The notes beneath the pieces were generated by a model that saw only the letters and a program-made list of their open reading frames with translations, was not told the origin of the DNA and ran no database searches. A stretch of 64,000 nt of DNA from positions 1,178,001 to 1,242,000 of the forward strand of contig NZ_PCPS01000001.1 in assembly GCF_002975405.1 (NCBI RefSeq), given 5' to 3'. The translations under genes and the position numbers were made by a program. Positions within the stretch are counted from its first letter, which is position 1, and each line of letters begins with the position of its first letter. The stretch comes from Arthrobacter sp. MYb229. GTDB taxonomy: Bacteria; Actinomycetota; Actinomycetes; Actinomycetales; Micrococcaceae. Positions 49,957 to 59,804 of this stretch are shown one piece after another.

Positions 49957-50946
49957 TTAAAACCAGGCCTGCGCAAGGAGCTGCAGGGAACGATCACGCA
50001 CAGCTGGATCGAAGGCGTAGGTCGTCGTAATGAGTTCATCCGCACCGGTTCGCTGCACAAACGCATCCAGCTCAGCTTTCACCGTCGAGGCATCGCCCAC
50101 CGCCTTGATCTTCAGCATCGGGTTTCTCGTGGCGCCGTGGCTTGCCAGCGTCGCTGGGTCCACCGGAGGCTGCAGCTTGCGCGATTGTCCGTGCTGAATA
50201 TCTTGGAACATCTGCTCTATCACCGTGAATTCTCGCGCCGCTTCCTCATCGGTGTCCGCGACCATCACGTTGATGCCAGCCATCACGTAGGGCTTTTCAA
50301 TCTGAGCCGTCACCGACTGCGGATTGAATGCCTCTCGGTAGACTTTCAGCGCGTGGTCAACTTGTTCCGGAGCGAAGTGCGAGGCGATCGAAAACGGCAG
50401 ACCTAATTGTCCGGCAATAGAGGCACCATTGACCGTGGAGCCAAGCACCCAAATCGGCACGTTCATGCCGGCCGACACCGCAGAGACGATCGGCATGCTG
50501 TGGGCCGTGCCGGTTTCCCCGAACCAGCCCTGCAGGTCATAAATGCTCCGCGCAAACTCTTGCGGCTCAGCCGAGGAACGACTGAGCGCCTGCGCGGTCA
50601 TACCGTCTGTTCCTGGTGCGCGGCCAAGGCCCAGATCGATCCGATCACCGTGCATGTTAGCCAAGGTTCCATACTGCTCGGCGACCATCAGCGGAGAATG
50701 GTTGGGCAGCATCACGCCACCAGACCCCACGCGAATCCTCTCGGTGACCGAGGCAGCCTGCGAGATGAGCAACGCCGTGGCGCTCGAGGCAAGACTTGGG
50801 GTGTTGTGGTGTTCGGCAAACCACAGCCGATGGTACCCAAGTTCATCTGCCAGCCGGGCGGTCTTCATCGAAGCGGCGATCCCCTCGCGAGCTGTGGAGC
50901 CTTCAGAGATGGAGGCAAGATCAAGAATGCTCAACGGAACAGGCAA
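49957..50946 (-). CDS. LLM class flavin-dependent oxidoreductase
   Basis: A 329-residue luciferase-like monooxygenase: PLSILDLASISEGSTAREGIAASMKTARLADELGYHRLWFAEHHNTPSLASSATALLISQAA (typical N-terminus, AEHH motif), RIRVGSGGVMLPNHSPLMVAEQYGTLANMHGDRIDLGLGRAPGTD (flavin-site blocks), and an insert with YREAFNPQSV. It uses reduced FMN/F420-type flavin; this subgroup (MsnO8-like/alkanal monooxygenase-like) has unknown substrates. The TTG start at 50946 is preceded by AAGGAAACGA. Enclosed between two identical tRNA genes on the same strand. Confidence 0.85.
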   Translation of the reverse strand: MPVPLSILDLASISEGSTAREGIAASMKTARLADELGYHRLWFAEHHNTPSLASSATALLISQAASVTERIRVGSGGVMLPNHSPLMVAEQYGTLANMHGDRIDLGLGRAPGTDGMTAQALSRSSAEPQEFARSIYDLQGWFGETGTAHSMPIVSAVSAGMNVPIWVLGSTVNGASIAGQLGLPFSIASHFAPEQVDHALKVYREAFNPQSVTAQIEKPYVMAGINVMVADTDEEAAREFTVIEQMFQDIQHGQSRKLQPPVDPATLASHGATRNPMLKIKAVGDASTVKAELDAFVQRTGADELITTTYAFDPAVRDRSLQLLAQAWF

Positions 50947-51333
50947 ATCGTTTCCTTAAGTTAGAATTTTTGCAGTATTTTCTTCGCAAAACGGAATTTC
51001 GTCGCTTTAAGCAGTAACCACGCTGAGCGCATTCCTATTCCAATGCCCTCCGGCTCACAGGCACTTTCGTCAGCAGGACACCGATCACGATCAACTTTCC
51101 CCGGCATCCGTACCGGCCACGGAGAACAGCCGTCCACTGAAGATCCTCGTTCTATAAAATCAACACTCTCCGGTGAACCCCGTGCCATTCAAACGATATG
51201 CATTACTTAGGGTTGCGCCACGACACCGCAGGGGCCTCAAGGTCGATTCCGATCCCCAGCATGGTCGGGTGTGGATGTCTTTGTGGAACGCCGTGTCTAC
51301 TTTCGAACCCTGATGACGCACATCGCTGAGGAA
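50947..51333. other. intergenic region without a recognisable gene
   Basis: Lies upstream of the LLM gene. A 75-codon frame at 50961-51188 on the minus strand shows no family resemblance and no ribosome binding site, so I do not call it. Confidence 0.35.
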
Positions 51334-51500
51334 TCAATCGTCAACGTCTAGATGCTTCTTGGGATTGGCAGTCGAGGGCTCTTGGGCTTCGTCATCACTT
51401 CTGCCGAAGCTCTCGATGATCTGCTGCCGGTAATCAAGGGTTAAGTGCCAAAAAAGGTGTACAGAAGCCACCCAAAACACATGACCGCTAGGACTAACAT
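51334..51500 (-). pseudogene. possible small single-span membrane protein with a frameshift
   Basis: From ATG at 51500 the minus strand reads MLVLAVMCFGWLLYTFFGT and stops. The other frame continues with TLDYRQQIIESFGRSDDEAQ and a charged tail to a stop at 51334. Adding one T to the T6 run at about 51447-51452 joins them into a 55-residue protein with one membrane helix and a polar tail, a common small-protein layout. No ribosome binding site is obvious, so this may be chance. Confidence 0.3.
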
Positions 51501-51575
51501 CACGAACACAAGCTTTGAGATATTGCTGCACGAAAACAGCGGCCCACCCTGAGGGGCGAGCCGCTGAATCGTGTT

Positions 51576-51602
51576 TTCAAATCGGCTATTTGCCGATTTG
51601 AA
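51576..51602 (-). terminator. terminator of tRNA-Val copy 2
   Basis: TTCAAATCGGC and GCCGATTTGAA (11-bp perfect) around TATTT, just past the tRNA 3' end on the minus strand, followed by further dyad CAGCGG/CCGCTG (51537-51566). Confidence 0.75.
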
Positions 51603-51613
51603 CTATGAAATTT

Positions 51614-51689
51614 TGGTGGGCCCTACCGGGATCGAACCGATGACATTCACGGTGTAAACGTGACGCTCTACCAGCTGAGCTAAAGGCCC
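51614..51689 (-). tRNA. tRNA-Val (anticodon UAC), copy 2
   Basis: Identical over all 76 bases to the copy at 49731-49806, with encoded CCA and anticodon TAC in TTTACAC. Flanking sequences differ, so only the gene itself is duplicated. Confidence 0.95.
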
Positions 51690-51793
51690 AAATCTCTATG
51701 CTGTCTTGCGTTTATCCAAGCCAACGAGAGATAAATTTACCGGCATTTTCATCACCGTGCAAATCGAGGGAAGCCGGCGTGCGGCGAGCAACG

Positions 51794-52246
51794 TCACCAC
51801 GACCTCTTGACCGCCTCGAAGTAGCCTTCCAGACGGCGCGGTTCGGTCATCGAGCTGGTCATCACATCTTGCACGACGCCGTTCACCAGATAGAGAGTCA
51901 GGCGCGTTGCCACACCCTTTTCCTCGTCAAAGGCGCCGACCCCCTGGGCTACTGCCCCATGTGGCCAGAAGTCGGCGAGCAGGTCGAATTCGATTCCAAG
52001 CTGCTCGGCGTAGGTGCGCAGCGCAAACTTGTGATCCACCGAGATTGCCACCACTCGCACCTGCCGATCGAGGAACGTTTGGTGGTGTTCTTGGATTTCT
52101 GCCAGTTCGGATCCACAGACGCGGGAAAATGCCCACGGATAAAAAACCACCAGCACCCGGCCCGAAGCGAGCTGGGTGCTGGTGATCGTTTCGCCGTACT
52201 GATTTTCCAGCGAGAAATCGAACAGGCGTGAACCTGTTTCGATCAT
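51794..52246 (-). CDS. peroxiredoxin (AhpE/BCP-like)
   Basis: A 150-residue thiol peroxidase of the AhpC/TSA fold: FDFSLENQYGETITSTQLASGRVLVVFYPWAFSRVCGSELAEIQ, with peroxidatic Cys44 in the PxxxS/TxxC motif (PWAFSRVC), and VAISVDHKFALRTYAEQLGIEFDLLADFWPHGAVAQGVGAFDEEKG. Only the peroxidatic cysteine is present, so it is 1-Cys, as AhpE of mycobacteria. The substrate is H2O2 or organic peroxide. Its ATG overlaps the DUF3052 stop (TAATG), so they form an operon. Confidence 0.88.
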   Translation of the reverse strand: MIETGSRLFDFSLENQYGETITSTQLASGRVLVVFYPWAFSRVCGSELAEIQEHHQTFLDRQVRVVAISVDHKFALRTYAEQLGIEFDLLADFWPHGAVAQGVGAFDEEKGVATRLTLYLVNGVVQDVMTSSMTEPRRLEGYFEAVKRSW

Positions 52247-52662
52247 TAGTTCTTCTTGCGTGGTGCCAGGCGGATGGCGGACCAATCCTCGGAGACACCC
52301 TCGGTTGTAGTTACATGAAGCCCCGCGGTGGGAGCATCCTGTTGAATCTGGGTTGGGGACACATGTCCGGCCCGACCCTGCTTAGGGGTTAGCAGCCAAA
52401 CAATGCCACCTTCATCAAGGCAATCCAATGAATCCATTAGGGCGTCGACTAAGTCACCATCGCCGTCGCGCCACCAGAAAATGACTGAATCGACTACGTC
52501 GTGGTCGTCTTCGGTGAGCAATTCTGAACCGGTCAGGTCCTCGATAGCATCGCGAAGATCGAAGTCCACGTCTTCGTCATAGCCCAGTTCCTGAATAAGG
52601 TCTTCATCTTTGAAACCCATAATCTTAGCGGGTTCCAGGTTTGCCGATACGGCGTCGCTCAC
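52246..52662 (-). CDS. DUF3052 family protein
   Basis: A 138-residue acidic protein, conserved in actinobacteria next to aceE: IMGFKDEDLIQELGYDEDVDFDLRDAIEDLTGSELLTEDDHDVVDSVIFWWRDGDGDLVDALMDSLDCLDEGGIVWLLTPKQGRAGHVSPTQIQQDAPTAGLHVTTTEGVSEDWSAIRL. Function unknown. GTG start eight bases after AGGAGG. Divergent from aceE and coupled with the peroxiredoxin gene. Confidence 0.88.
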   Translation of the reverse strand: MSDAVSANLEPAKIMGFKDEDLIQELGYDEDVDFDLRDAIEDLTGSELLTEDDHDVVDSVIFWWRDGDGDLVDALMDSLDCLDEGGIVWLLTPKQGRAGHVSPTQIQQDAPTAGLHVTTTEGVSEDWSAIRLAPRKKN

Positions 52663-53024
52663 TTCATTTCCTCCTGCTGCTACAAAGCGTTACTAACAAC
52701 AAAACACTCTTTTGCTGTCCCATTCAAGCGCTAACGACGTAACACGCCGGTAATTCTACCTCGATGCATTGTGACTAACATCATTCTTACACGACCATTG
52801 CCCACATAGCTCCTGTACTGAGTTGCACATGTCACTCAATAAGTCAGATATAAGCCGTTTTTGGGTCAAAAACGTGTACTTTTCACTTCCCCATAAGAAC
52901 TAGAGTATGGGTTGAAACGAGATGCTCACGTCACTCAAGTGTGCCTGTCTCAAAGTCCCAACCCGTTGAACGGTCCAAAACTTAGACCAGATCGACGGAG
53001 CCGCAATTCAATCAAGGAGCTTCC
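52663..53024. other. divergent promoter region of DUF3052 and aceE
   Basis: Contains a perfect inverted repeat CGTTTTTG-GGT-CAAAAACG (52856-52874) and the -10-like TAGAGT near 52901-52906. The dyad could be an operator for aceE control. No gene seen. Confidence 0.45.
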
Positions 53025-55769
53025 GTGGCTGTAGAGGAACACATCTCCCAGATCCGTAGTGGTTTGACTTACCAGCTATCCGATCGGGATCCTGAGGAAA
53101 CTCAGGAATGGTTGGACTCATTCGACTCGCTCGTCGAGGCGCAGGGCACCGAACGTGCCCAGTTCATCATCCGCTCGCTGCTGCAGCGTGCCGGCGCGAA
53201 GTCTGTCGGTGTCCCACACGTGACCACCACCGACTATGTGAACACCATTCCGGTGGACCAGGAACCAGAATTCCCGGGCGACGAGTCCGTGGAACGCCGC
53301 TTCCGCGCATTCATGCGCTGGAACGCAGCGATCATGGTGCACCGCGGCCAGCATCCTGACATCGGCGTCGGCGGACACATCTCCACCTATGCCGGTGCGG
53401 CCACCCTCTACGAGGTCGGCTTCAACCACTTCTTCCGCGGCAAGGACCACGCCGGCGGCGGAGACCAGATCTTCTTCCAGGGCCACGCCTCCCCAGGCAT
53501 GTATGCCCGCGCCTTCCTCGAAGGACGACTGAGCGAAGAGGACATGGACGGCTTCCGCCAGGAGAAGTCCAAGGAAGGCCACGCGCTGCCTTCTTACCCG
53601 CACCCGCGCTCGATGCCGGACTTCTGGCAGTTCCCGACCGTGTCGATGGGCCTGGGCCCGGCAAACGCCATCTACCAGGCGCAGTTGAACCGCTACATCC
53701 ACAACCGCGGCATCAAGGACACCTCCGACCAGCACGTCTGGGCCTACCTGGGCGACGGCGAAATGGACGAGCCGGAGTCGCGCGGATTCCTCCAGCTGGC
53801 AGCCAACGAAAAGCTGGATAACCTCACCTTCGTAGTCAACTGCAACCTGCAGCGCCTCGACGGCCCGGTCCGCGGCAACGGCAAGATCATGCAGGAACTC
53901 GAAGCCTTCTTCCGCGGCGCCGGCTGGAACGTCATCAAGGTCGTCTGGGGCCGCGAGTGGGATGCCCTGCTCGAAGCCGATCCGGACGGCGCTCTGGTCG
54001 ACGTCATGAACCAGACCCCGGATGGCGACTACCAGACCTACAAGGCCGAGTCCGGCGCATTCGTACGCGAGCACTTCTTCGGCCAGCGCCCGGAGACCAA
54101 GGAGTTGGTCTCCGAGTACAGCGACGACGAGATCTGGAACCTCAAGCGCGGCGGCCACGATTACCACAAGGTCTACGCGGCCTATAAGGCAGCCACCGAG
54201 TTCAAGGGCAAGCCAACGGTCATCCTGGCGAAGACCGTTAAGGGCTATGGCCTGGGCACGCACTTCGAGGCGCGCAACGCGACCCACCAGATGAAGAAGC
54301 TGACCCTGGAAGATCTCAAGGGCTTCCGCGATCACCTGCGCATCCCGATCACCGACGAGCAGCTCGAAGCCGATCCGTACCTGCCGCCGTACTACCACCC
54401 AGGCGTTGACTCCGCGGAGTACAAGTACCTGATGGAACGCCGGTCGGAACTCGGCGGCGCGGTGCCAACCCGCCGCAAGGAGACCAGCACGCCGATCTCC
54501 CTGCCCGGGGACAAGTCCTACGCCTTCGCCAAGCGCGGTTCGGGCAAGCAGCAGGCGGCCACCACCATGGCCTTCGTGCGCCTGCTCAAGGACCTGATGC
54601 GCGATAAGGACTTCGGCCACCGCATCGTGCCGATCGTGCCCGATGAGTCGCGCACCTTCGGCATGGACTCCTTCTTCCCGACCGCCAAGATCTACAACCC
54701 GGCCGGGCAGAACTACCTGTCCGTGGACCGCGATCTGGTGCTGGCTTACAAGGAATCCCCTGCCGGACAGCTGATCCACCCGGGCATCAACGAGGCCGGC
54801 GCAGTCGCGGCCTTCACCGCCGCGGGCACCAGCTACTCCACGCACGACGCGCCGCTGATCCCGATCTACGTGTTCTACTCGATGTTCGGTTTCCAGCGCA
54901 CCGGCGACGCCTTCTGGGCGGCCGCGGACCAGATGACCCGTGGCTTCATCATCGGCGCCACCGCAGGGCGCACCACGCTGACCGGCGAGGGCCTGCAGCA
55001 CGCCGACGGCCACTCGCCGCTGCTTGCCGCAACCAACCCGGCAGTGGTCACCTACGATCCGGCCTTCGGCTACGAGATCGGGCACATCATGCGCTCGGGC
55101 CTGGACCGGATGTACGGCGGGAAGCACGAAGATCCAAACGTGATGTACTACCTCACCGTGTACAACGAGCCGATCTCCCAGCCTGCCGAGCCGGAGAATG
55201 TGGACGTCGAGGGCATCGTCAAGGGCATCTACCTGCTGAAGGAAGCGACCACCGACGGGCCGCGCGCCCAGCTGCTGGCCTCCGGCGTGGCGCTTGCCTG
55301 GGCCGTGGAAGCCCAGCAGATCCTCGCCGATGAGTGGGGTGTCTCGGCCGATGTCTGGTCGGTGACCTCCTGGAACGAGTTGGCGCGCGACGGCCAGATC
55401 GCCGACGACAAGGTGCTCACCGATCCGGCTTCGGCCCGTCCGGTGCCGTTTGTGACCTCGAAGCTCGAGTCCACCACCGGTCCGGTTATCGCCACCACCG
55501 ACTACATGCGTGCGGTGCCGGAGCAGATCCGCCCCTACGTCCCGGGTGAATTCCACACCCTGGGCGCGGACGGCTTCGGCTTCTCCGACACCCGTGCCGC
55601 GGCGCGTCGTTTCTTCAAGATCGACTCGCACACCCTGGTGGTCAAGACCCTGGCCTCGCTGGCAGAACGCGGCGAGATCCCGGCGGACACCGCGGTGAAG
55701 GCGCACGCCAAGTACGACCTGAACAACCCGAACGCCGGAACCTCCGGCAACGCGGGCGGCGACTCCTAG
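53025..55769 (+). CDS. aceE: pyruvate dehydrogenase E1 component, homodimeric type
   Basis: A 914-residue thiamine diphosphate enzyme that decarboxylates pyruvate and acetylates lipoyl-E2. Seen: [42 protein letters not shown] (N-terminal E1 block), the ThDP motif [14 protein letters not shown]...[20 protein letters not shown] (GDG-x20-30-N), [39 protein letters not shown] and [10 protein letters not shown]. Actinobacteria use this AceE with SucA/DlaT in a mixed complex. Preceded by a 5' region with an inverted repeat; GGAG upstream of the start. Confidence 0.96.
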   Translation: MAVEEHISQIRSGLTYQLSDRDPEETQEWLDSFDSLVEAQGTERAQFIIRSLLQRAGAKSVGVPHVTTTDYVNTIPVDQEPEFPGDESVERRFRAFMRWNAAIMVHRGQHPDIGVGGHISTYAGAATLYEVGFNHFFRGKDHAGGGDQIFFQGHASPGMYARAFLEGRLSEEDMDGFRQEKSKEGHALPSYPHPRSMPDFWQFPTVSMGLGPANAIYQAQLNRYIHNRGIKDTSDQHVWAYLGDGEMDEPESRGFLQLAANEKLDNLTFVVNCNLQRLDGPVRGNGKIMQELEAFFRGAGWNVIKVVWGREWDALLEADPDGALVDVMNQTPDGDYQTYKAESGAFVREHFFGQRPETKELVSEYSDDEIWNLKRGGHDYHKVYAAYKAATEFKGKPTVILAKTVKGYGLGTHFEARNATHQMKKLTLEDLKGFRDHLRIPITDEQLEADPYLPPYYHPGVDSAEYKYLMERRSELGGAVPTRRKETSTPISLPGDKSYAFAKRGSGKQQAATTMAFVRLLKDLMRDKDFGHRIVPIVPDESRTFGMDSFFPTAKIYNPAGQNYLSVDRDLVLAYKESPAGQLIHPGINEAGAVAAFTAAGTSYSTHDAPLIPIYVFYSMFGFQRTGDAFWAAADQMTRGFIIGATAGRTTLTGEGLQHADGHSPLLAATNPAVVTYDPAFGYEIGHIMRSGLDRMYGGKHEDPNVMYYLTVYNEPISQPAEPENVDVEGIVKGIYLLKEATTDGPRAQLLASGVALAWAVEAQQILADEWGVSADVWSVTSWNELARDGQIADDKVLTDPASARPVPFVTSKLESTTGPVIATTDYMRAVPEQIRPYVPGEFHTLGADGFGFSDTRAAARRFFKIDSHTLVVKTLASLAERGEIPADTAVKAHAKYDLNNPNAGTSGNAGGDS

Positions 55770-55794
55770 CCTCGAGCTAGGCCAAGCCGAGACG

Positions 55795-55835
55795 GCAAGG
55801 GCACGAAGGCAGTTCAACTGCCTTCGTGCCCTTGC
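55795..55835 (+). terminator. perfect terminator hairpin after aceE
   Basis: GCAAGGGCACGAAGGCAGTT and AACTGCCTTCGTGCCCTTGC are exact inverted copies with one base between them, 25 bases after the stop. Confidence 0.85.
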
Positions 55836-55913
55836 GGTTATTAACCTCATATTCGCTTCGCGGCGGGGCAAACCTACGAGCGAGTACCGGAAAACTTCCG
55901 TATGCTGTGAATT

Positions 55914-57122
55914 ATGAGTCCTCAGGTCGAACCCACATCGAGCGTGCGCTCGCGCGCCGTGCGTTTGCCCAAACCGACGCCGGAAACCATCCGCCGGCTC
56001 AAGAGCCACCTCGGGGTGCTTTCCACCACGGCGCTGAAATACCTGGACCAATCCCTGCCTTGGTACCGCTCGCTGGAACCGGCCGAACGCGCCGCCCTCG
56101 GGCTGGTCGCGCAGAAGGGCATCTCCACCTTCGTCTCCTGGTACGAGGAACCCGAATCCACCCCGGCCTGGGTGATGAACGACGTCTTCGGCGCCGCCCC
56201 CACCGAGCTGACCCGCTCCATCTCGCTGCAGAAAGCGCTGGCGCTGCTGCGCACCATCGTGGAGGTCGTCGAATCCCAGGTGCCCGATATCGCCGCGGAG
56301 AACGAACAGGCCCAGCTGCGCGAGGCGGTACTGCGCTACTCGCGTGAGGTCGCCTTCGCCGCCGCCGACGTATACGCCCGGGCCGCCGAAACCCGCGGCG
56401 CCTGGGACTCGCGGCTCGAAGCCCACGTGGTGGACGCGGTGCTGCACGGTGAATCCCAGGATTCGCTCTCCTCGCGCATCGCGGCCATCGGCTGGAAGTC
56501 GCAGAAGAACATCCGCATCATGGTAGGCACCACCCCGGGCTCGAACTCGGTGACCTTCGTCGCCGCGCTGCGCCGGATGGCGCTGCGCTATTCCAGCGAC
56601 TCGCTGGTGGGAGTGCTCGGCGAGCGGGCGATCCTGATGCTCTCGGATACCAAATTCGAGGAAGCCGACCTCTCGCGCTTTGCCAGGTTCTTCGGGCCCG
56701 GACCGATCGTCTACTCTCCGATGGCAGCCACGGTCAAGGATATGCACACCGCCGCCAGCGCCGCGGTGGCCGGCTATGCCGCGGCCAAAGCCTGGCCGCA
56801 GGCGCCCGCGCCGGTGGGCGCCGATGACCTGTGGCCCGAGCGCGTCTTCAACGGCGACCAGATGGCGCGGACCGCGCTGATCGAGCGCGTCTACCTGCCC
56901 CTGCTGCATGCGGGCAACGGCCTGCTCGAAACGCTCTCCAGCTATCTTTCCCTGGGGCACTCCTTGGAGGGGACCGCCCGGGCGCTGTTCGTGCACGCGA
57001 ACACCGTGCGCTATCGGCTCAAGCGCGTCTCCGAGGTGACCGGCTGGGATCCGCTGGTGCCCCGCGACGCATTTGTGCTGCAAACCGCGCTGGTGGTCGG
57101 CCGGCTCGCCGAGGCGAACTAG
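55914..57122 (+). CDS. PucR/CdaR-type regulator, probable regulator of fatty acid synthesis
   Basis: A 402-residue protein with a long N-terminal sensor part and a C-terminal HTH of the PucR type: LETLSSYLSLGHSLEGTARALFVHANTVRYRLKRVSEVTGWDPLVPRDAFVLQTALVVGRL. Genes of this type lie directly upstream of fabD-fabH-acpP-fabF in many actinobacteria (FasR of Streptomyces activates that operon), and this position is the main ground for the assignment. An internal block resembles the GGDEF-like domain of CdaR proteins (TTPGSNSVTFVAALRRMALRYSSDSLVGVLGERAILML). The space to fabD is 175 bases and should hold the operon promoter. Confidence 0.85.
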   Translation: MSPQVEPTSSVRSRAVRLPKPTPETIRRLKSHLGVLSTTALKYLDQSLPWYRSLEPAERAALGLVAQKGISTFVSWYEEPESTPAWVMNDVFGAAPTELTRSISLQKALALLRTIVEVVESQVPDIAAENEQAQLREAVLRYSREVAFAAADVYARAAETRGAWDSRLEAHVVDAVLHGESQDSLSSRIAAIGWKSQKNIRIMVGTTPGSNSVTFVAALRRMALRYSSDSLVGVLGERAILMLSDTKFEEADLSRFARFFGPGPIVYSPMAATVKDMHTAASAAVAGYAAAKAWPQAPAPVGADDLWPERVFNGDQMARTALIERVYLPLLHAGNGLLETLSSYLSLGHSLEGTARALFVHANTVRYRLKRVSEVTGWDPLVPRDAFVLQTALVVGRLAEAN

Positions 57123-57297
57123 CCGCACCCCGGTTTTTATGGAGACCGCACAGTTCAACCGGCGCAACACAAGCGCATTACATGGGTTTTCATGCTCGGC
57201 GTACGATAAGCTTTTGTAGAGTTCCTACAAAGAGCCACCACGAGCTTGGTACCGAAATACCGCGCGTGAAGCCGCAACTATTTGGAAAGCTGTAAGA

Positions 57298-58221
57298 GTG
57301 CTAGCAATCGTTTGCCCCGGACAGGGCTCCCAGACCCCAGGTTTCCTCACCGACTGGCTCGAAGTGGATGGCGTTCGCGACCATCTCTCGGCCCTGAGCG
57401 AGATCACCGGACGCGATCTCATCGCCCACGGCACCGTCTCGGATGAAGAGACCATCAAGGACACCGCCGTCGCCCAACCGCTGATCGTCGCCGCCGGGCT
57501 GGTGACCGCGCGTGCCCTGTTCGGTGCGCAGCTGCCCGCCGGTGCCGTCCTCGCCGGACACTCGGTCGGCGAAATCACCGCCTCGGCCCTGGCCGGCGCG
57601 CTGGGCGAAAACGATGCAATGAGCTTCGTGCGCACCCGCGCCAACGCGATGGCCGAAGCCGCAGCTGCCACCCCTACCGGCATGGCAGCGGTCCTCGGCG
57701 GAGACCCCGATGAGGTGCTCGCCAAGCTTGAAGAGCTGGGACTGACCCCGGCCAACGCCAATGGCGGCGGGCAGATCGTCGCCGCAGGCACCCTTGAGCA
57801 GCTGGAAACGCTGGTGGCCAACCCGCCGGCGAAGGCCCGCGTGATCCCTTTGAAGGTCGCCGGCGCATTCCACACCAGTCACATGGCCCCCGCGGTGGGC
57901 GTGCTCGAAGAACTGTCGAAAACGCTGGCCCCGCAGGCCCCGGCTCAGCTGCTGCTCTCGAACTTCGATGGCGCCCCGGTGGCCAACGGCGAGGCGAACC
58001 TCGGCTCGCTGGTAGCCCAGGTCTCCCGCCCGGTCCGCTGGGATCTGTGCATGGAGACCCTCGCAGCCCAGGGCGTCACCGGACTGCTGGAGCTCTCCCC
58101 CGCAGGCACCTTGGTGGGCCTGGCCCGCCGCGGACTGAAGGGCGTGAAAACCCTCGCGCTGAAAACTCCCGAAGACCTGGGCGCGGCCCGCGACTTCGTC
58201 GCCGAGCACACCGCCAACTAG
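57298..58221 (+). CDS. fabD: malonyl-CoA:ACP S-malonyltransferase
   Basis: Transfers malonyl from CoA to ACP. The 307-residue protein begins LAIVCPGQGSQTPGFL (GQGSQ), has the nucleophile motif AGHSVGEITA with Ser89, and FHTSHMAP with the catalytic His near 199. The start is GTG at 57298, eight bases after GGAAAG. First gene of the fabD-fabH-acpP-fabF operon. Confidence 0.94.
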   Translation: MLAIVCPGQGSQTPGFLTDWLEVDGVRDHLSALSEITGRDLIAHGTVSDEETIKDTAVAQPLIVAAGLVTARALFGAQLPAGAVLAGHSVGEITASALAGALGENDAMSFVRTRANAMAEAAAATPTGMAAVLGGDPDEVLAKLEELGLTPANANGGGQIVAAGTLEQLETLVANPPAKARVIPLKVAGAFHTSHMAPAVGVLEELSKTLAPQAPAQLLLSNFDGAPVANGEANLGSLVAQVSRPVRWDLCMETLAAQGVTGLLELSPAGTLVGLARRGLKGVKTLALKTPEDLGAARDFVAEHTAN

Positions 58222-58244
58222 CAGACGGGCAGCTTTCCGCAATC

Positions 58245-59306
58245 ATGAGCGTGCAACTGAAAACTCCGGCCACCAACGCCTACAGCCGCATCCTGGGCAC
58301 CGGATCCTTCCGCCCGGATGTCGTGGTGACCAACGACGACGTCTGCCAATGGATCGACTCCTCGGACGAGTGGATCCGCCAGCGCACCGGCATCATCACC
58401 CGCCACCGCGCGGATGCGAACACCTCGGTGCTGGATATGGCCGAAGCCGCCTCCCGCCGCGCTTTGGAGGACGCCGGAATTACCGCCGAGCAGCTGGATA
58501 CGGTCATCGTCGCCACGGTCACCTTCCCGCATGCCACCCCGTCGGCCGCCTCCGCGCTGACCGAACGCTTGGGCGCTACCCCGGCCCCGGCCTATGACAT
58601 TTCTGCCGCCTGCGCCGGCTACTGCTACGCGGTGGCTCAGGCCGACGCACTGGTGCGTGCCGGGCTGGCCCAGCACGTGCTTGTGGTCGGCGTGGAGAAG
58701 CTCTCGGATTACATCGACAATTCCGAACGCACCATCTCGTTCCTGCTCGGCGACGGCGCGGGCGCCGTGGTCATCGGCGCCTCCGAGGTTCCGGGGATCT
58801 CCCCGTCGGTGTGGGGTTCGGACGGTTCGAAGTGGAATGCGATCAGCATGACCCACTCGCAGCTGGCATTGCGCGAATCGGTGCTCGGCAGCGAAAACGA
58901 GCTGCTGGAAAGCGCCGTGGACGAACCGCTGGAGGAACACGCCAACCCGTGGCCGACGCTGCGCCAGGACGGCCAGACGGTCTTCCGCTGGGCGGTGTGG
59001 GAAATGGCGAAGATGGCCCGCAAGGCCTTGCACGAGGCCGGGATCGAAGCCGAGGATCTGGCCGCGTTCATCCCGCATCAGGCGAATATGCGCATCATCG
59101 ACGAGATGGTCAAGCAGCTGAAACTTCCCGAATCGGTGGTGGTGGCCCGCGATATCGCCGAAAACGGCAATACCTCCGCCGCCTCGATTCCGATGGCCAT
59201 GGACCGCATGCGCCGCGAGCACCCTGAGGTTTCGGGCAAGCTCGCCTTGCAGATTGGTTTCGGCGCCGGGCTTGTCTTCGGCGCTCAGGTAGTACTCCTG
59301 CCCTAA
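58245..59306 (+). CDS. fabH: 3-oxoacyl-ACP synthase III (KAS III)
   Basis: Condenses acyl-CoA primers with malonyl-ACP to start fatty acid synthesis. Of 353 residues: SRILGTGSFRPDVVVTNDDVCQWIDSSDEWIRQRTGI (typical N-terminus), DISAACAGYCYAV with nucleophile Cys123, PHQANMRI (His) and AENGNTSAASIP (Asn). The ATG at 58245 lies 23 bases after the fabD stop, with a weak ribosome binding site. Confidence 0.95.
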   Translation: MSVQLKTPATNAYSRILGTGSFRPDVVVTNDDVCQWIDSSDEWIRQRTGIITRHRADANTSVLDMAEAASRRALEDAGITAEQLDTVIVATVTFPHATPSAASALTERLGATPAPAYDISAACAGYCYAVAQADALVRAGLAQHVLVVGVEKLSDYIDNSERTISFLLGDGAGAVVIGASEVPGISPSVWGSDGSKWNAISMTHSQLALRESVLGSENELLESAVDEPLEEHANPWPTLRQDGQTVFRWAVWEMAKMARKALHEAGIEAEDLAAFIPHQANMRIIDEMVKQLKLPESVVVARDIAENGNTSAASIPMAMDRMRREHPEVSGKLALQIGFGAGLVFGAQVVLLP

Positions 59307-59441
59307 GCTTTAACCCGAAGGCGAACACCGCCTGGTGGGAACCAGTAAAATTTTCACTAAGCCGGACAGTGCCCCGCACGGGGAACTGCGCCACACACAA
59401 TGACCGGAATATTCCGGCACTACGAGAAAAGGAGCCACCTG

Positions 59442-59687
59442 ATGGCTAGCAACGAAGAAATCCTGGCGGGCCTCGCCGAAATCGTGAACGCCGAGACCGG
59501 CCTGGACGTTGCCGACGTGCAGCTGGACAAGTCCTTCACCGAAGACCTGGACATCGACTCGATCTCGATGATGACCATCGTCGTTGAGGCAGAGGACAAG
59601 TTCGAGGTCAAGATCCCGGACGAGGAAGTCAAGAACCTGAAGACCGTTGGCGACGCAGTGAGCTTCATCGCTGCCGCACAGGCCTAA
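59442..59687 (+). CDS. acpP: acyl carrier protein
   Basis: Carries growing acyl chains on a 4'-phosphopantetheine arm. The 81-residue acidic protein has the attachment motif DLDIDSISMM with Ser40. AAAGGAG precedes the ATG at 59442 by seven bases. The upstream intergenic stretch of 135 bases and strong site suit the high level at which ACP is made. Confidence 0.95.
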   Translation: MASNEEILAGLAEIVNAETGLDVADVQLDKSFTEDLDIDSISMMTIVVEAEDKFEVKIPDEEVKNLKTVGDAVSFIAAAQA

Positions 59688-59804
59688 GCATTATCGCCCA
59701 CCCGTAGCGGTGCGGCAATCCGTCGTGCGGGAAAGCCGCACGCACGGGCCGGTACGTGAAGCCGGCCCCCAATATTTTTACACCGCCCAGTAGAGAGTTT
59801 GATG

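Noticed and set aside
50961-51188. A 75-codon minus-strand frame upstream of the LLM gene
   Set aside because: No ribosome binding site, no resemblance to any family, unusual composition for this genome.
53118-57170. A 1350-codon open frame on the minus strand
   Set aside because: It runs antisense through aceE and the PucR-type gene. Codon bias of high-GC coding DNA opens the opposite frame; the protein has no family blocks.
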